From NCBI GenBank assembly GCA_947451445.1, contig CANFZJ010000130.1:1-8182 (forward strand): a DNA stretch of 8,182 nucleotides. Reading direction: 5' to 3'. Below, piece by piece: positions 5,472 through 8,182 of this stretch. This stretch comes from Comamonadaceae bacterium. GTDB lineage: Bacteria; Pseudomonadota; Gammaproteobacteria; Burkholderiales; Burkholderiaceae_C. The translations under genes and the position numbers were made by a program. The notes beneath the pieces were generated by a model. That model was given only the letters and a program-made list of their open reading frames with translations, was not told the DNA's origin and did no database searches. Every line of letters starts with the position of its first letter. The stretch's first letter is position 1.

Positions 5472-7436
5472 ATGAGCAACGGCGATCGATCTGCATCCAT
5501 AAATTCAGATTCCTTTTTCCAGCACCACGGCTGGTTGGCTCCCGGTATCAAGCTATTTCGCACCATTGGTTTTCAAGCCAAAGCGGCTTGGATCAGCACC
5601 ATGTTTCTGGTACCCCTGGTGTTTATGTTGTGGATCATTTGGGGTGATGCCCAGGACCAAATTGTCTTTACCCGTAGCGAACAACAAGGACTGCTATATA
5701 CCAAACCAGTCCTTACGCTGATTGAAGCCGCACAGGGCTTGCGTCGCGCCGCCACCGAAAACAAAAATCTGAGCGAAGCGCAAGGCACGCTAAAAACCGC
5801 TTTCGACGCTGTGGCGCAACAACAAAAAGAACAGGGTGCAGCCTTTAAAACGGATGCGGGCTTTGATGCCTTGCAAAAAGCCTACAACGCAGTACAACAA
5901 AAACCGCTGGCCGCAGATCTGGACAGCACCTTTCTGGCCCACACCGAGGTCATCAATGCCGCGATCACACTGATTGGCAACATCGCCGATGGCTCCCAGC
6001 TGTCGCTGGACCCCGAGCTAGATACCTACCACCTGATGAACATCTCGGTGCTGGCCGGCCCCCAATACACCGAACAGTTGTCCCGCATTCGCCGCCTCAG
6101 TGCGCTCACGCTGGAAGACAAAGAACCGCCTACCAGCCTGCGCCGCCGCCTCACCAGTGATGCCGTGGTGCTACTCAAGTTCCTCGACGACGCCATTGAA
6201 AACTCGTACCAACAGGGCATCGTCCATTTCCCAGAGGTGGCCAAAACCATCGACATGCAAGGGGTGGATGCGGCCCGCGAACTATTTCTAGCTGCCGTCG
6301 AAAAACAGGTTTTGATAGAGACCCCCAGTGGAGACGCAAATGCGTTGCGAGCCTTGGGGCTGACAGTGGGCGACAAGCAAAGCCGAATGAACGACCAGTT
6401 GATGGCCAGACTGCAAGTGCAACTGCAAGCCCGCATCGAGCGACTGCAGCAAACTTTGTACCGCAACATCGGCCTGTCGGTGTTTTTTGTGCTGTTGGCG
6501 CTCTACTTGATGATGGCCTTCTACAAGGTCATGCTGGGTGGGCTACGCGAGGTGAGCAACCACCTGACCGAAATTACCCAGGGCAACCTGACAACCGCGC
6601 CCACGCCGTGGGGCTCGGACGAGGCCGCCCAACTGATGGTCACCATGGGCGACATGCAAACCAGCCTGCGCAAAGTGGCCATGGGCGTACGCGACAGTGC
6701 CAGCAATGTGCAAACCGCAAGCGAAGAGATCGCATCGGCGTCACAAGACTTATCTGCCCGCACCGAAGCCAATGCCACCAGCCTGGAGAAAACCGCCTCG
6801 GCGATGGAGCAAATTGCAGCCACCGTGAAGCACACTTCCGACACGGTTCAGGGTGCAAGCGCCATCGTGCGTGAAAACGCGGCCTCGGCGAGTCGGGGTG
6901 GCGAGGTCATTGCCCAAGTGGTAAACACAATGGAAGGCATCCGCAGTGCCTCCAACAAGATCGGGGAAATCATCGGCGTTATTGACGGCATTGCCTTCCA
7001 AACCAACATCCTGGCACTGAACGCTGCCGTCGAGGCCGCCCGTGCCGGCGAACAGGGTCGGGGCTTTGCCGTGGTGGCCAGCGAGGTGCGCTCCCTGGCG
7101 GGCCGTTCGGCTGCCGCAGCCAAAGAAATAAAGACCCTGAATTCTGCCAGCATCGAACAGGTGGAGCAGGGCAACCGGGTCGCCGCCGAAGCAGGCGACA
7201 CCATCCAGGTGATTGTGGCCAACGCGGGCAAAATCGATGCGCTGATGGGTGAAATCACCACCGCCACCCGTGAGCAAAGCCAGGGCGTGGCAGAGGTAGG
7301 CGCCTCGGTCAACGAACTAGACCAAGGCACCCAGCAAAACGCGGCCCTGGTGGAAGAAACTGCCGCCGCCGCAGGGGCACTCGCAGACCAGGCCCAGCGC
7401 CTGGCCGACGACGTGGCCTTCTTCAAGTTCAAATAG
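5472..7436 (+). CDS. Transmembrane methyl-accepting chemotaxis protein
   Basis: A 654-residue chemoreceptor. Numbering from the ATG at 5472: a 38-residue cytoplasmic lead with an aromatic/basic stretch (FFQHHGWLAPGIKLFRT, 15-31), TM1 about 39-57, a large and apparently all-helical periplasmic sensor about 58-332 with the motif LDPELDTYHLM, TM2 about 333-355, HAMP to about 408, and a kinase-control hairpin whose tip contains IAFQTNILALNAAVEAARAG (507-526) with Glu527 at the turn region. The tip is of the E. coli Tsr (36-heptad) kind and should bind CheA/CheW at the pole. Methylation helices are present (ASAMEQIAA, 442-450; ALVEETAA, 625-632), but several Tsr-equivalent sites are changed. There is no C-terminal CheR/CheB-docking pentapeptide; the protein ends FFKFK. 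The ligand is unknown. Its start is chosen by AAAGGG at 5462-5467; TTG 5448 would add eight residues. Base composition looks less GC-rich than the genes upstream. Transcribed from its own promoter; converges with the ZIP gene 21 bases downstream. Confidence 0.93.
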   Translation: MSNGDRSASINSDSFFQHHGWLAPGIKLFRTIGFQAKAAWISTMFLVPLVFMLWIIWGDAQDQIVFTRSEQQGLLYTKPVLTLIEAAQGLRRAATENKNLSEAQGTLKTAFDAVAQQQKEQGAAFKTDAGFDALQKAYNAVQQKPLAADLDSTFLAHTEVINAAITLIGNIADGSQLSLDPELDTYHLMNISVLAGPQYTEQLSRIRRLSALTLEDKEPPTSLRRRLTSDAVVLLKFLDDAIENSYQQGIVHFPEVAKTIDMQGVDAARELFLAAVEKQVLIETPSGDANALRALGLTVGDKQSRMNDQLMARLQVQLQARIERLQQTLYRNIGLSVFFVLLALYLMMAFYKVMLGGLREVSNHLTEITQGNLTTAPTPWGSDEAAQLMVTMGDMQTSLRKVAMGVRDSASNVQTASEEIASASQDLSARTEANATSLEKTASAMEQIAATVKHTSDTVQGASAIVRENAASASRGGEVIAQVVNTMEGIRSASNKIGEIIGVIDGIAFQTNILALNAAVEAARAGEQGRGFAVVASEVRSLAGRSAAAAKEIKTLNSASIEQVEQGNRVAAEAGDTIQVIVANAGKIDALMGEITTATREQSQGVAEVGASVNELDQGTQQNAALVEETAAAAGALADQAQRLADDVAFFKFK

Positions 7437-7457
7437 AACGTATGGCGAAAACCACGG

Positions 7458-8182
7458 TCAATGTGAATGCCCGTGCGCTAGCCCGCTGACCAGCGTCACC
7501 AGCGCAATCCCCAGCAGCAGCCAGGCAATCTGCGCAGCGGTCTGGGGGGCCGTCAGGCGCTTTTGCAGCTGCGGAATCAGGTCCGCCAGGGCCACATAGA
7601 TGAAGCTGCTGGAGGCGACCACCAAAAAGTACGGCAGCCAGTCTTGCAGCAAATCGACCAGCCCGTAGCCCACCATACCGCCCAGTGCGGTCACCGCCCC
7701 GGCCAGTGACACCTTGACCAGCGCCGCCCGGCGGTTGCTGGATGTGCCCCGCAGCACCACCAGGTCGCCCATGTGGTGCGGCACCTCGTGCACCAGCACC
7801 GCCAGCGCCGCCACCCAACCCAGCCGCATATCGGCCATAAAGGCCGAAGCGATCAGGATGCCGTCGCCAAACGCATGCACGCTGTCGCCCGTCAACACGG
7901 CCCAGCCGCCGGTGCGCGCCGGGGTTTCACCGTGGTGGTGGTGGTGATGGTGGTGGCCATGCCCATCGTCGGCCTGCGGGCCGTGGTGGTGCTCATGCCC
8001 GTGGTGCCACAGCTCGGCCTTGTCCAGCAAAAAGAAGAACACCAGCCCCACCAGCAGCGTGCCAAACAGCTCTTGCGCCCCGGCCTGGCTCTCAAACGCC
8101 TCGGGCAGCAAGTGCATAAAGGCCGTGGCCAGCAGCGCCCCGGCGGCCAAACTGAGCATGTGCTGGGTGTAACGCGCCAAAA
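7458..8182 (-). CDS. ZIP family divalent metal transporter (partial, 5' end outside window)
   Basis: The minus-strand frame runs from the right edge to a TGA at 7460-7458; 240 residues are visible, numbered here from 8180. It matches ZIP inner-membrane transporters of zinc, iron or other divalent metals: HLLPEA (23-28) in an early helix, a His-rich loop (59-83, fifteen His), HAFGDG (102-107) and HEVPHHMGD (131-139), the paired metal-binding motifs of TM4 and TM5, then three more helices and a short His-containing end (AHGHSH). The TTG at 8180 is almost certainly internal, because the first ZIP helix and a true start are missing, so the gene is cut by the window edge. In the TM4 motif the usual His-Asn is His-Ala. 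The gene converges with the chemoreceptor, 21 bases apart, with no terminator hairpin seen between them. Metal specificity cannot be read from the sequence. Confidence 0.88.
   Translation of the reverse strand, partial: LARYTQHMLSLAAGALLATAFMHLLPEAFESQAGAQELFGTLLVGLVFFFLLDKAELWHHGHEHHHGPQADDGHGHHHHHHHHGETPARTGGWAVLTGDSVHAFGDGILIASAFMADMRLGWVAALAVLVHEVPHHMGDLVVLRGTSSNRRAALVKVSLAGAVTALGGMVGYGLVDLLQDWLPYFLVVASSSFIYVALADLIPQLQKRLTAPQTAAQIAWLLLGIALVTLVSGLAHGHSH
7932..7955 (-). repeat. Trinucleotide tract encoding eight consecutive His in the ZIP transporter
   Basis: Eight tandem His codons (seven CAC and one CAT on the minus strand; GTG/ATG as written on the plus strand) encode residues 76-83. 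Such a tract is prone to gain or loss of units, which would change loop length without shifting the frame. Confidence 0.8.

Noticed and set aside
7437..7457. Terminator between the convergent chemoreceptor and ZIP genes
   Set aside because: The 21-base gap holds no stem of useful length and no T run; termination probably occurs inside the opposing gene or is Rho-dependent.
7474..7481. TGCGCTAG, one octamer of the interspersed repeat, near the 3' end of the ZIP gene
   Set aside because: The second octamer GTAGCTAT is absent at the expected spacing and the surroundings are GC-rich, so this is probably a chance match.

Overview
The window looks like chromosomal DNA of a beta-proteobacterium, most likely a Comamonadaceae member of the Rhodoferax/Polaromonas type. 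The basis is GC-rich coding sequence, the style of the chemoreceptor and sulfurtransferase, and two copies of a short AT-rich interspersed repeat resembling the family common in that group. The family assignment is from recognition, not a search. I see no insertion sequence, CRISPR array, tRNA or rRNA, and no gene-free stretch longer than about 200 bases.

Layout, left to right. (1) 1-159: the tail of a gene entering from the left, probably a Rieske ring-hydroxylating oxygenase alpha subunit. (2) 147-201: repeat copy A, which supplies that gene's last codons and stop. (3) 227-1135: a ten-helix EamA/DMT inner-membrane permease, followed after 20 bases by a two-domain 3-mercaptopyruvate-type sulfurtransferase (1156-2010). 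A second repeat copy (1596-1650, opposite orientation) is embedded in frame in its inter-domain linker. (4) 2056-5277: three closely spaced genes for exported proteins: a DUF1800 lipoprotein, a DUF1501 protein with a Tat-type signal, and a small DUF4019 protein with a Sec signal. (5) 5278-5471: an AT-rich control region with inverted repeats and a good sigma-70-like promoter. (6) 5472-7436: a long transmembrane chemoreceptor. (7) 7458-8182: on the minus strand and converging on it, a ZIP-family metal transporter with a His-rich loop, cut by the right edge.

The plus-strand genes from 227 to 5277 are close enough (gaps of 8 to 45 bases) to be read together, but only DUF1800-DUF1501 shows a clear coupling signal: the ribosome binding site of the second overlaps the stop of the first. 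The chemoreceptor has its own promoter region. The most interesting items are the repeat that has become protein-coding inside the sulfurtransferase, the uncharacterised DUF1800/DUF1501/DUF4019 export cassette, and a chemoreceptor that appears to have lost three of the five methylation positions known from E. coli Tsr.
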